This document shows, one piece after another, positions 10,124 through 17,081 of a stretch of 37,822 bases of DNA. The notes below the pieces were generated by a model. That model had not been told where the DNA came from and ran no database searches. It saw only the letters and a list, made by a program, of their open reading frames with translations. Numbering within the stretch: position 1 is the stretch's first letter; every line of letters starts with the position of its first letter. A program made the translations under genes and the position numbers. This DNA comes from Chloroflexota bacterium (lineage in GTDB: Bacteria; Chloroflexota; Limnocylindria; Limnocylindrales; CSP1-4): contig QKHE01000062.1 in assembly GCA_003250155.1 (NCBI GenBank), forward strand, positions 1 through 37,822, given 5' to 3'.

Positions 10124-11191
10124 ATGACCGAGACGATCGAGCATCAGGGCCCGACGACGTTCGATGGGCGCGACGGTCGACTGGACCGCTTCGACCGTGC
10201 GCTCCGCGATCTTCGCATCTCGGTCACCGACCGCTGCAACTTCCGCTGCCCGTATTGCATGCCGAAAGAAGTCTTCGGACGCGACTATGCGTTCCTGCCG
10301 CGGGCGGAGATCCTGACCTTCGAGGAGATCCGTCGGCTGGCCGGGATCTTCGTCGGCCTCGGCGTCCGGAAGCTCCGGGTCACCGGCGGCGAGCCGCTCG
10401 TCCGCCACGATCTGCCCGACCTCGTTGCGATGCTCGCCCCGTTGCGAACGCCGGACGGGCAGCCGGTCGACATCGCCCTGACGACGAACGGCTCCGCGTT
10501 GCGGCGGCTCGCGCGACCGCTGGCCGACGCCGGCTTGCGGCGGATCACGGTCAGCCTCGACTCGCTCGATGACGACACGTTCCGGCGCATGAACGGCGTC
10601 GACTACCCGGTGGCGCGCGTGCTGGACGGCATCGCCGCGGCGCGCGAGGCGGGCCTCACGCCCGTGAAGGTCAACGTCGTGCTGCGTCGCGGCCTGAACG
10701 AGTCGAGCGTCCTGTCGCTCGCGGCCTGGGCCCGCGCCGAGGGCCACGTGCTGCGCTTCATCGAGTACATGGACGTGGGCACGACGAACGGCTGGCGGCT
10801 CGACGACGTCGTTCCGGCGGCCGAGGTCGTGGCGACGATCGACGCGGCCTGGCCGATCGAGCCGCTCGAGCCCGGCTACCGGGGCGAGGTCGCCGAGCGG
10901 TGGCGATACCGCGACGGCCGCGGCGAGCTGGGGATCATCGCATCGGTGACGCGGCCGTTCTGTGGCGACTGCACGCGGGCCCGGCTGTCGGCCGAGGGGA
11001 AGCTCTACACGTGCCTCTTCAGCGCTTCGGGTCACGACCTGCGCGAGCTGCTCCGCGCCGGTGCAACGGACGACGAGCTCACCTCGCGCATCGGGGCCAT
11101 CTGGACGGTCCGCGCGGATCGCTATTCCGAGCTTCGGGCCCAGGCCACCGATCGGCTGCCGAAGGTCGAGATGTTCGCCCTCGGCGGTTGA
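10124..11191 (+). CDS. moaA: GTP 3',8-cyclase, molybdenum cofactor biosynthesis
   Basis: MoaA is a radical-SAM enzyme that rearranges GTP to 3',8-cyclo-7,8-dihydro-GTP, the first step of molybdopterin synthesis. The N-terminal cluster motif CxxxCxxC is read as 'CNFRCPYC' near residues 37-44. The SAM-binding 'TGGEPL' follows, and the second MoaA-specific cluster lies near 279-310 ('FCGDCTRARLS' and 'LYTCLF'). The protein ends in Gly-Gly, the expected MoaA tail that enters the active site. At 355 residues it is slightly longer than usual because of a polar N-terminal stretch. No moaC, moaE or mog neighbour is visible, so the pathway is scattered. ATG 10124 fits both the domain start and the leaderless -10 box. 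Confidence 0.97.
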   Translation: MTETIEHQGPTTFDGRDGRLDRFDRALRDLRISVTDRCNFRCPYCMPKEVFGRDYAFLPRAEILTFEEIRRLAGIFVGLGVRKLRVTGGEPLVRHDLPDLVAMLAPLRTPDGQPVDIALTTNGSALRRLARPLADAGLRRITVSLDSLDDDTFRRMNGVDYPVARVLDGIAAAREAGLTPVKVNVVLRRGLNESSVLSLAAWARAEGHVLRFIEYMDVGTTNGWRLDDVVPAAEVVATIDAAWPIEPLEPGYRGEVAERWRYRDGRGELGIIASVTRPFCGDCTRARLSAEGKLYTCLFSASGHDLRELLRAGATDDELTSRIGAIWTVRADRYSELRAQATDRLPKVEMFALGG

Positions 11192-11212
11192 CCGCGCGGC
11201 GAATCCGGCCGG

Positions 11213-11288
11213 TTGTCCACCGCTGGTCCACAGGCCGGCCCAAGGTGGTGGACAGATACTGATCACAGCGCCGCAAAGTCGTGGATAA
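11213..11288. other. Cluster of four DnaA-box-like 9-mers
   Basis: Between the moaA stop and the PNP leader lie TTGTCCACC (11213), TGGTCCACA (11224), GGTGGACAG (11247, reverse) and CGTGGATAA (11280, reverse). They differ by one or two bases from TTGTCCACA or TTATCCACA. Two face each way, so TGTCCACC and GGTGGACA can also pair as a stem. No AT-rich unwinding region and no dnaA or dnaN is visible, so this is a motif cluster and not a proven origin. Confidence 0.35.
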
Positions 11289-11313
11289 CCGCGTTGACCC
11301 GCGGCACGTCGCG

Positions 11314-11488
11314 CCGATACCGTTCTTCTTGCCCGAAGGGGCCGCCAGGGAACGGGGAACCGAGATCACATCAAGGGACCACGGACCAGGGTCGGTCGCT
11401 TCGGGCGCTTCTGTTACCTGGCCGCGACGGCGTTCCGATGCCGTCCCCGGGTCGGCCCGGCGGGACGCGACCGGCATCCCGGTGTCGG
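11314..11488 (+). other. Candidate structured RNA leader upstream of PNP
   Basis: The 368 bases between moaA and the PNP start hold no credible gene, but they can fold into a nested structure. CCGATACCG (11314) pairs with CGGTGTCGG (11480), and GTCGGTCGC (11391) pairs with GCGACCGGC (11467). Inside lie GACGGC/GCCGTC (11426-11445) and CCGGG-TCGG-CCCGG (11447-11460). I compared it by memory with purine, ZTP, c-di-AMP, T-box, Moco and SAM elements and found no convincing match. Stems of this length can also arise by chance at this GC content. Confidence 0.3.
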
Positions 11489-11493
11489 TACTT

Positions 11494-11522
11494 CCGCTGG
11501 GCCCGCAGAAGCCAGCGGGCCC
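11494..11522 (+). terminator. Overlapping alternative hairpins before PNP
   Basis: Two mutually exclusive stems share this stretch: CCGCTGG/CCAGCGG and the stronger 8-bp GGGCCCGC/GCGGGCCC. Such a switchable pair 38 bases before the PNP start codon could attenuate the transcript. No T-run follows, so its role is open. Confidence 0.35.
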
Positions 11523-11559
11523 CGGCCGTCGACCCCTGGACGTAGCTCTGGAGGCCCGC

Positions 11560-12429
11560 TTGACCGATCTACCCGCGGTCGATCCTTCTGATCCGATTCA
11601 GCCGGCAGCCCAGGCCGCCCGGCTGGACGCGCTCGAGGCTGCCGTCCGCGCCCGCTCCGATCTCGTGCCCGAGCTGGGAATCGTGTTGGGCTCCGGCCTT
11701 GGCAGCCTCGCCGACGACCTCGAGGGCGCCGTGGCGATCGGCTTCGACGAGCTGCCGGGCTGGCCCGCCGCCACGGCGCCCGGCCACGCCGGACGACTCA
11801 TGCTGGGGCGGCTGGGCGGCCGGCCGGTCGTGCTCCTGCAGGGCCGGTTCCACCTCTACGAGGGGAACGATCCCGGCCTGGTCGTCCAGCCCGTGCTGCT
11901 GTTCCGACGTCTCGGGGCCACGGCCGTCGTGCTCACGAACGCGGCCGGCGGGCTCGATCCGGGCTTTGGGCCCGGGACGCTGATGCTGATCAGCGACCAC
12001 ATCAACCTGACCGGCCGGAACCCGCTGGTCGGCCATAACGACGACGACATGGGCGCCCGGTTCACGGACATGACCGAGGCCTGGAGCCCGCGCCTCCGGG
12101 CGAGGTTGCGAGCGGCCGCGATGGCCGAGGGTGTCGAGCTCGCCGAGGGCGTCTACGTCGGCCTCGTCGGGCCCAACTACGAGACGCCGGCCGAGGTCCG
12201 CATGCTGGCGGCGCTCGGTGGACACGCCGTCGGCATGTCGACGGTCGTCGAGTGCGTCGCCGCCCGCTGGGCCGGCCTCGAGGTCTGCGGCGTGTCGCTC
12301 GTCACGAACGCCGGCGCCGGCTACACCGGCGTGCCGCTGACCCACGAGGAAGTGCTCGCGGCGGGCGCCGAGGCCGGGCCCCGGCTGGCGCGGGTCATCC
12401 GGCGCTTCGTGACCGACTTCGAACGGTAG
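11560..12429 (+). CDS. punA: Purine nucleoside phosphorylase (trimeric type)
   Basis: The enzyme cleaves purine (deoxy)nucleosides with phosphate for base salvage. Motifs of the trimeric PNP/MTAP family appear in order: 'VLGSGLG' phosphate loop, 'PGHAG', 'GRFHLYEG', 'TNAAGG', 'GPNYETPAE' and 'GMSTVVE', then 'VTNAGAG'. Glu in YETPAE and Asn in VTN are the residues expected for 6-oxopurine (guanine, hypoxanthine) specificity. The last motif is TNAGAG where many relatives have TNxAAG. I chose TTG 11560 because GGAGG lies 5 bases upstream and the product has the normal 289 residues. The ORF track's GTG 11281 adds 93 residues of non-family sequence across the structured leader. It converges on thyX, another nucleotide-metabolism gene, 21 bases away. 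Confidence 0.93.
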   Translation: MTDLPAVDPSDPIQPAAQAARLDALEAAVRARSDLVPELGIVLGSGLGSLADDLEGAVAIGFDELPGWPAATAPGHAGRLMLGRLGGRPVVLLQGRFHLYEGNDPGLVVQPVLLFRRLGATAVVLTNAAGGLDPGFGPGTLMLISDHINLTGRNPLVGHNDDDMGARFTDMTEAWSPRLRARLRAAAMAEGVELAEGVYVGLVGPNYETPAEVRMLAALGGHAVGMSTVVECVAARWAGLEVCGVSLVTNAGAGYTGVPLTHEEVLAAGAEAGPRLARVIRRFVTDFER

Positions 12430-12450
12430 CGGCTCGTCGGGGGGTTCCGG

Positions 12451-13305
12451 CTAGGTGACCGGCAGCTCCCGGCCGGCGGCGCGGGCCGCCTTGGCCTTCT
12501 CGGCCCACGCGCCGAGGACCTGGTCCTTGTGCGGCCGGATCGGGCAGTGGCCGTCGCGGTTGTTCATCTCGTCGCAGTAGCCGAGGGGCACGCACTTCGG
12601 GGCGAGGAACGAGCCGAGGAAGGGCGAGACCGCGAAGATCTCGTGGCGGACCTGCTGGAACAGGCGCCGAATCTCCCACTGGGCCATCGTGCACAGCCGC
12701 AAGCCGGACATGTGGATCAGCGCCCGCAGGTTCGTCGTCATCACGAGGTTCGTGCGCGTCGCGTTTGGGAAGACGAACCGGGCGTCCTCGCCGGGGATGC
12801 CGGCCCCGACGAGGTCGGTGTACAGCGCCATCGAGCCCTCGATCTGGTCCTCGTATCGCTCGCGGACCGAGGGTTCGGCGTCGGCGATCGTCTGCGGCAG
12901 CATCGTGGCCGCCTTCTTGAAGGTCACGTAGCGCTGGCTCTGCTGGTCGAACGCCACGCCCGCGCGATGGCGCACGAGCTGGTGCGACAGTGTTCGCGAC
13001 ACGCCGCTGATCCCGAACGTGAAGACCACGTGCTCGATCGTCGAGCCGTGGCCCGATTCGATGACGTTCGAGATCAACCGCTGCATCTTGGCCGGCTCGA
13101 CCTCGCCCTCGGTCGCGCGGCGGAAGATCTCGTCGGGCTGCAGCTCCGAGTAGCACGTCCGGCAGGCGGTATAGATCAGCGGCACGTAATACCGCTCGAC
13201 GATCTCGCGCGACGGGAACAGCAGGGTCGCCTTCAGGCCGAGGTCCGTGCGACCGGGGTTCCGGGGGATGCCGGAGGGCTCACGGGCCTCGGTCGGGACG
13301 GTCAT
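12451..13305 (-). CDS. thyX: Flavin-dependent thymidylate synthase
   Basis: ThyX makes dTMP from dUMP with methylenetetrahydrofolate, FAD and NADPH. Family features over its 284 residues are 'VIESGHGSTIEHV' (about 80-93) and the signature region 'RHRAGVAFDQQSQRY' (112-126). The classical signature is RHR, seven residues, then Ser. Here eight residues separate RHR from Ser, so one residue appears inserted in the FAD/dUMP loop. The C-terminus contains 'LRALIHMSGLRLC' and 'QWEIR' typical of ThyX, then a Cys-rich tail. The ATG has no Shine-Dalgarno sequence. A TAGACT box 7 bases upstream suggests a leaderless transcript. The gap to the upstream cyclase gene is only 15 bases, so read-through is also possible. 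Confidence 0.95.
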   Translation of the reverse strand: MTVPTEAREPSGIPRNPGRTDLGLKATLLFPSREIVERYYVPLIYTACRTCYSELQPDEIFRRATEGEVEPAKMQRLISNVIESGHGSTIEHVVFTFGISGVSRTLSHQLVRHRAGVAFDQQSQRYVTFKKAATMLPQTIADAEPSVRERYEDQIEGSMALYTDLVGAGIPGEDARFVFPNATRTNLVMTTNLRALIHMSGLRLCTMAQWEIRRLFQQVRHEIFAVSPFLGSFLAPKCVPLGYCDEMNNRDGHCPIRPHKDQVLGAWAEKAKAARAAGRELPVT

Positions 13306-13312
13306 GGAGGGG

Positions 13313-13318
13313 AGTCTA
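13313..13318 (-). promoter_or_regulatory. -10 box TAGACT for leaderless thyX
   Basis: On the minus strand TAGACT is followed by CCCCTCC and then the thyX ATG. The 7-base spacing and the absence of a Shine-Dalgarno sequence fit a transcript that begins at the start codon. Confidence 0.5.
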
Positions 13319-13320
13319 GA

Positions 13321-16110
13321 TCAGCGCACCGCGGCGTGATCCGCGGCCTCCCGCTGAAGCTCGGGCAGGGTCTCCACCGGCCGGTCCAGGGCATACGCGA
13401 CGGCCTCGTCGAGCGTCAGCGCCGCACCTTCGCGGGCCCAGCGCTGCAGCTGCTCGGGGTCGAGCGAGACGCGGACACTCGGTCGGACCTGCGATTCAAG
13501 CCACGTATCGGTGTACGACGCGAGGCTGGCGCCCGTCGTCTGGGTCAGCGAGCGCGCAGCGCCCCACAGGCGCGCCGCTCGCAGCGGGTCGGCCTCGGCG
13601 AGCGCCTGGGAGCTGAGGTCGTCGAGCAGCATCGTCATGCCCGCCGTGTCACCGGCCACGTAGAAGTGGCGCAGCGCGTGGCGGAACGCGTCGCGCGCCT
13701 CGTCGAGGTCGTCGGCGCGGATGAGGGCGCCGCCGAGCATATGCAGCGCCCACGCCTCCATCGTCCGATCGCCCTCGGCGCGGAACAGCTCGAGGGATTG
13801 CCGGAAGCGCTCGGCGCCGGCGTCGTCGAGCTGCTTGAAGTACTGCTGCTGGCCGAGGCCCCACAGCACGTTCGCCTCGCCGCGCCGGTCGCCGAGCTCG
13901 CGATACAGCGCGAGCGCCTCCTCGAGGGCGATCGTTCCCTCGCCGGCGGGATCGATCGTCGCCTCGGAGGTCGCGGGGTCGTCCGGGACGGTGAAGGTGA
14001 ACGAGTAGTTGTAGAGCGCGTTGGCGAGCTCGCCGCGATCGCCGAGCGAGCGCCAGATCTCGACCGCCTCGCGGTAGTACGGCCGCATCGCCTTCACGTC
14101 GCCCTGCCACCAGCACACGCCGCCGACCGCCTCCATGAGCCGAGCCCGCAGGGCCGGCTCGGTCCGTGACCACGGCGCGTCGGCCATCGCCTCGAGGCGT
14201 CGACGCGCCTCGTACAGGTGCCCGCGCTTCTGCCAGAACCGCCAGACCGCGAAGCCGAGGCGGATCGCCAAATCGGCGTCAGCCCGCTCCAGTGCCCAGT
14301 CGAGGGCGGCGCGGATGTTGTCGTGATCGCGCTCCAGGCGGTCGAGGAGCCCGCCCTGGTCCGCGCCGGCCAGCTGCGGCGCGATCTCCTCGGCCAGGGT
14401 CATGAACCAGCGTGCGTGGCGATCGCGGATCGAGTCGGCCTCGCCGCGACCCTTGAGCTGCTCGGCGGCGAACTCGCGGATCGTGTCGAGCATCTGGAAG
14501 CGCGGCTCGCCCGGCGCGTCGACGGTCCGGATGAGGCTCTGGCCGACGAGCGATTCGAGTCCGTCGATGACCTCCATGCCGAGCTCCTCGGCCGGGCCGC
14601 AGACCGCCTCGGCGGCCGGCAGGTCGAAGCCGCCCTCGAAGACCGACAGGCGGTCGAGATGGCGCCGGCAGTTGTCGTCGAGGATGTCGTAGCTCCAGGC
14701 GATCGCGCCGCGCAGGGTCTGCTGGCGCTCCGGAAGGTCGCGCGAGCCGGCCGACAGCAGCGCGAGCTTCGTCTCCAGGCGTGACAGGATCGCATCGGGC
14801 GAGAGGAGCTTGACGCGCGCCGCGGCGAGCTCGATCGCGAGCGGCATCCCGTGGAGCCGGGCCACGATCGCCGCGACGGCGGGGGCGTTCTCGCCCGTCA
14901 CCACGAAGTCCGGCCGCACGCTCGCCGCCCGGGCGATGAACAGCCGGACCGCCTCGTAGGTCGACAGCGTCGCGGGATCCAGCGATCGCTCGCTCGCCGA
15001 CAGCTGGGCGAGCTCGAGGGCGGGCATGCTCGATGGGTCGGGCGGGACCGGCAGCCCCGGCACCGGGTACTCCTGCTCGCCCGAGACCCGGAGCGGCGCC
15101 CGGGAGGTGACCAGGGCCGACACGCCGGGCGAATCCCGCAGCAGGTTCGCCACGACGGGCCCCCCGGCGACGACCTGCTCGAAGTTGTCCAGGACGAGCA
15201 GCACGTGCTTGTCGACCAGCCACTCCCGCAGCGTGCTGCCGGAGTCGCTGGTGCCGCTCTCGGCGAGGCCGATCGCCGACGAGATGCGCGGCTCCAGCAG
15301 CGCGGGCTCGCGAACCGATTCGAGGGCCACGAAGAAGACGCCGTCAGGGAACCGCTCGCTCTCGTCGGCCGCGACCTGCAGGCCGAGGCGGGTCTTGCCG
15401 GTGCCGCCGGGCCCGGTCAGGGTCACCAGGCGGTTGGTCGCGAGCAGTCGACGCGCCTCGGCCAGCTCGTGCTCGCGGCCGACGAACGAGGTCAGCTGTG
15501 TCGGCAAGTTGTTCGGTCGCGCGTCGAGCGACCGGAGCGGCGGGAACTCGAGGGCCAGACCCGCGGCGACGACCTGGCACAGCGGCTGCGGCTCGCGCAG
15601 GTCCTTCAGCCGGTGACTGCCGAGGCCGCGCAATGACACGCCCTCGCCGAGATCGGCTCCGGCCAGTGTCCGGATCGCGTCCGACACGACGATCTGGCCC
15701 CCGTTCGCGGCCGCGGCGATGCGGGCCGCGCGGTTGATGTCCAGCCCGACGAGACCGCTCGCCGTTGCGCGGGCCTCGCCGGCATGCAGGCCCATCCGGA
15801 CGCGGACCTCACCGTCCTCCGGCCAGGCTTCGTTCTGCAGTGCCCGCTGCGCCTCGATGGCGGCGGCCACGGCCTCGCTGGAGCTGTCGAACAGGACGAA
15901 GAACGAGTCGCCCTCGGTGCTCTGCTCGCGTCCGCCGTGGGCCTCGAAGGCCGTCCGCAGGAGCGCCGAGTGGCGGTCCAGGACCCGTGCGTAGGCCTCG
16001 GTTCCAAGGCGCTCCTGGAGCCTCGTGGAGCCCTCGATGTCACTGAACAGGAAGACGCGAGTGGAGGCTCCGCCGTCCTTCGCCGTCGCCGGGACGTCGT
16101 CCTCGGCCAT
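13321..16110 (-). CDS. Class III nucleotide cyclase-STAND ATPase-TPR protein
   Basis: This 929-residue signalling protein has three parts. Residues 16-150 are a class III cyclase domain: metal Asp in 'FSDIEGST', second Asp in 'EGDSFF', and the Asn/Arg pair in 'GLDINRAARI'. The usual substrate-selecting Lys before the second Asp is replaced ('EQSTEGD'). Residues 205-500 are an AAA/NB-ARC ATPase with Walker A 'GPGGTGKTR' (232-240) and Walker B 'VLLVLDNFEQV'. Residues 560-880 are helical TPR-like repeats. The layout is that of the mycobacterial cyclase-ATPase regulators, but no LuxR helix-turn-helix is visible at the C-terminus. The ORF track extends it to 16653, across the CRP-domain gene. The ATG at 16110 is right because it shares its A with that gene's stop (TGATG), indicating coupling. 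Confidence 0.85.
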   Translation of the reverse strand: MAEDDVPATAKDGGASTRVFLFSDIEGSTRLQERLGTEAYARVLDRHSALLRTAFEAHGGREQSTEGDSFFVLFDSSSEAVAAAIEAQRALQNEAWPEDGEVRVRMGLHAGEARATASGLVGLDINRAARIAAAANGGQIVVSDAIRTLAGADLGEGVSLRGLGSHRLKDLREPQPLCQVVAAGLALEFPPLRSLDARPNNLPTQLTSFVGREHELAEARRLLATNRLVTLTGPGGTGKTRLGLQVAADESERFPDGVFFVALESVREPALLEPRISSAIGLAESGTSDSGSTLREWLVDKHVLLVLDNFEQVVAGGPVVANLLRDSPGVSALVTSRAPLRVSGEQEYPVPGLPVPPDPSSMPALELAQLSASERSLDPATLSTYEAVRLFIARAASVRPDFVVTGENAPAVAAIVARLHGMPLAIELAAARVKLLSPDAILSRLETKLALLSAGSRDLPERQQTLRGAIAWSYDILDDNCRRHLDRLSVFEGGFDLPAAEAVCGPAEELGMEVIDGLESLVGQSLIRTVDAPGEPRFQMLDTIREFAAEQLKGRGEADSIRDRHARWFMTLAEEIAPQLAGADQGGLLDRLERDHDNIRAALDWALERADADLAIRLGFAVWRFWQKRGHLYEARRRLEAMADAPWSRTEPALRARLMEAVGGVCWWQGDVKAMRPYYREAVEIWRSLGDRGELANALYNYSFTFTVPDDPATSEATIDPAGEGTIALEEALALYRELGDRRGEANVLWGLGQQQYFKQLDDAGAERFRQSLELFRAEGDRTMEAWALHMLGGALIRADDLDEARDAFRHALRHFYVAGDTAGMTMLLDDLSSQALAEADPLRAARLWGAARSLTQTTGASLASYTDTWLESQVRPSVRVSLDPEQLQRWAREGAALTLDEAVAYALDRPVETLPELQREAADHAAVR

Positions 16111-16538
16111 CAGTGCCGCACGGACTCCGTGACCTGCCGGAGCCGGACCGCGACGCCCCGCAGGATCGCGAGGGTCAGCGCCGGCTGCTCGAGCAGCACC
16201 TGCTCGAAGTCCCACGACGCCAGCGCCAGGCAACTGGTCGCCTCGTCGGCGGCGACCATCGCATTGCGCGGCTGGCGATCGAGCACCGACAGCTCGCCGA
16301 AGAACTCGCCGGGGCCGAGGTGGGCGACGATGGTCCCGTCGCGCACGACCCGAACGCGGCCCGAGATCACGACAAAGAACCCAGTACCGATCTCGCCCTG
16401 GCGAGCGATCACGTGGCCAACGGGGAAGTCGACCTGGATGGCGCGTCCGGCGAGCGCTGTCAGGCCGGCCTCGTCGATGCCCTGAAACAGCGGGCAGGAC
16501 GCCAGCAGCTCTTCGCGCCGGTCCTGGGTCAGCGTCAT
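16110..16538 (-). CDS. Cyclic nucleotide-binding domain protein, no HTH
   Basis: At 142 residues this is a single CRP/FNR-type sensor domain without a DNA-binding part. The phosphate-binding cassette reads 'FFGELSVLDRQPRNA', with the Glu and Arg needed to hold the cyclic phosphate and ribose. Binding of cAMP or cGMP is therefore plausible. It opens an operon whose second gene is the cyclase-ATPase-TPR protein, and TGATG couples the two, so it may report or feed back the cyclase product. GGAG lies about 8 bases before the ATG. The upstream 108 bp separate it from a divergent gene of the same family. A truncated regulator is an alternative, but the length and intact cassette suggest a deliberate single-domain protein. 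Confidence 0.88.
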   Translation of the reverse strand: MTLTQDRREELLASCPLFQGIDEAGLTALAGRAIQVDFPVGHVIARQGEIGTGFFVVISGRVRVVRDGTIVAHLGPGEFFGELSVLDRQPRNAMVAADEATSCLALASWDFEQVLLEQPALTLAILRGVAVRLRQVTESVRH

Positions 16539-16646
16539 CAGGTTCTCCAGCCTCCCATTGGGTGCCAGCGATGCTGCGCGATGGGGCCACAGCCGTCAAC
16601 TCGGGTGCGACAATCTTCATGACAGCAGGATCCGAGGAGGACGTGG

Positions 16647-17081
16647 ATGGCAACCCGAGACGAGATCGCCGACGCGATCGCGAGTCTGAGCCTGTTCGCC
16701 GACCTGTCCCGCCCGCAGCTGCTCGGCGTGGCCAGTCGCTTCGAGGAGGCGTTCTTCCCGAAGGACGCCCGGGTCCTCCGGCAGGGGCTCACCGGCTCCG
16801 GCTTCTACGTGATCCTGGACGGCGAGGCCGACGTCGTCGCCGACGGCCTGAAGCGGGCCACGCTCGCACGTGGCGATTTCTTCGGCGAGGTCAGCATCCT
16901 GCTCGGCGAGCCGCCCATCGCGGACGTGGTGGCGACCCGGCCGCTGCGCTGCATCGTCCTCGGCGGACCCGACGTGGAGCCGTTCCTGATCGACCATCCA
17001 CGGGTGCTGTACCGGATGCTCCAGACGCAGTCGCGTCGCCTCCGCGCCGCCAACGAGCGGACCGGTCAGCTCAGTGAGTAG
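16647..17081 (+). CDS. Degenerate cyclic nucleotide-binding domain protein
   Basis: This 144-residue single-domain protein has the same fold as its divergent neighbour. The cassette reads 'FFGEVSILLGEPPIADV'. The Glu is kept, but the Arg normally found in the RxA step is replaced by Pro-Ile, so binding of a cyclic nucleotide is doubtful. It may sense something else or work as an interaction domain. It begins with ATG after GAGGAGG, with a possible -10 GACAAT about 30 bases upstream. Its stop lies inside the next gene (8-bp overlap), which ties it to the flavin oxidoreductase. No HTH is present. Confidence 0.85.
   Translation: MATRDEIADAIASLSLFADLSRPQLLGVASRFEEAFFPKDARVLRQGLTGSGFYVILDGEADVVADGLKRATLARGDFFGEVSILLGEPPIADVVATRPLRCIVLGGPDVEPFLIDHPRVLYRMLQTQSRRLRAANERTGQLSE

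Noticed and set aside
9187-10572. Long plus-strand ORF across the coiled-coil gene and moaA
   Set aside because: Low-complexity Ser/Ala/Arg translation typical of an antisense frame, and it conflicts with two well-supported genes.
11213-11288. Chromosomal replication origin
   Set aside because: DnaA-like boxes are present, but no AT-rich unwinding region and no dnaA, dnaN, gyrB or parAB neighbours; kept only as a motif cluster.
11281-11559. c-di-AMP (ydaO), ZTP, purine or T-box riboswitch
   Set aside because: Short resemblances such as GGGGAACC occur, but the required conserved cores are not all present in order.
11281-11559. 93-residue N-terminal extension of PNP from GTG 11281
   Set aside because: No family similarity, and TTG 11560 has GGAGG at good spacing and yields the normal length.
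16111-16653. N-terminal extension of the 1110-residue minus-strand ORF
   Set aside because: It overlaps the CRP-domain gene in another frame, reads as Arg/Pro/Gly-rich shadow sequence, and the cyclase domain starts properly at ATG 16110.
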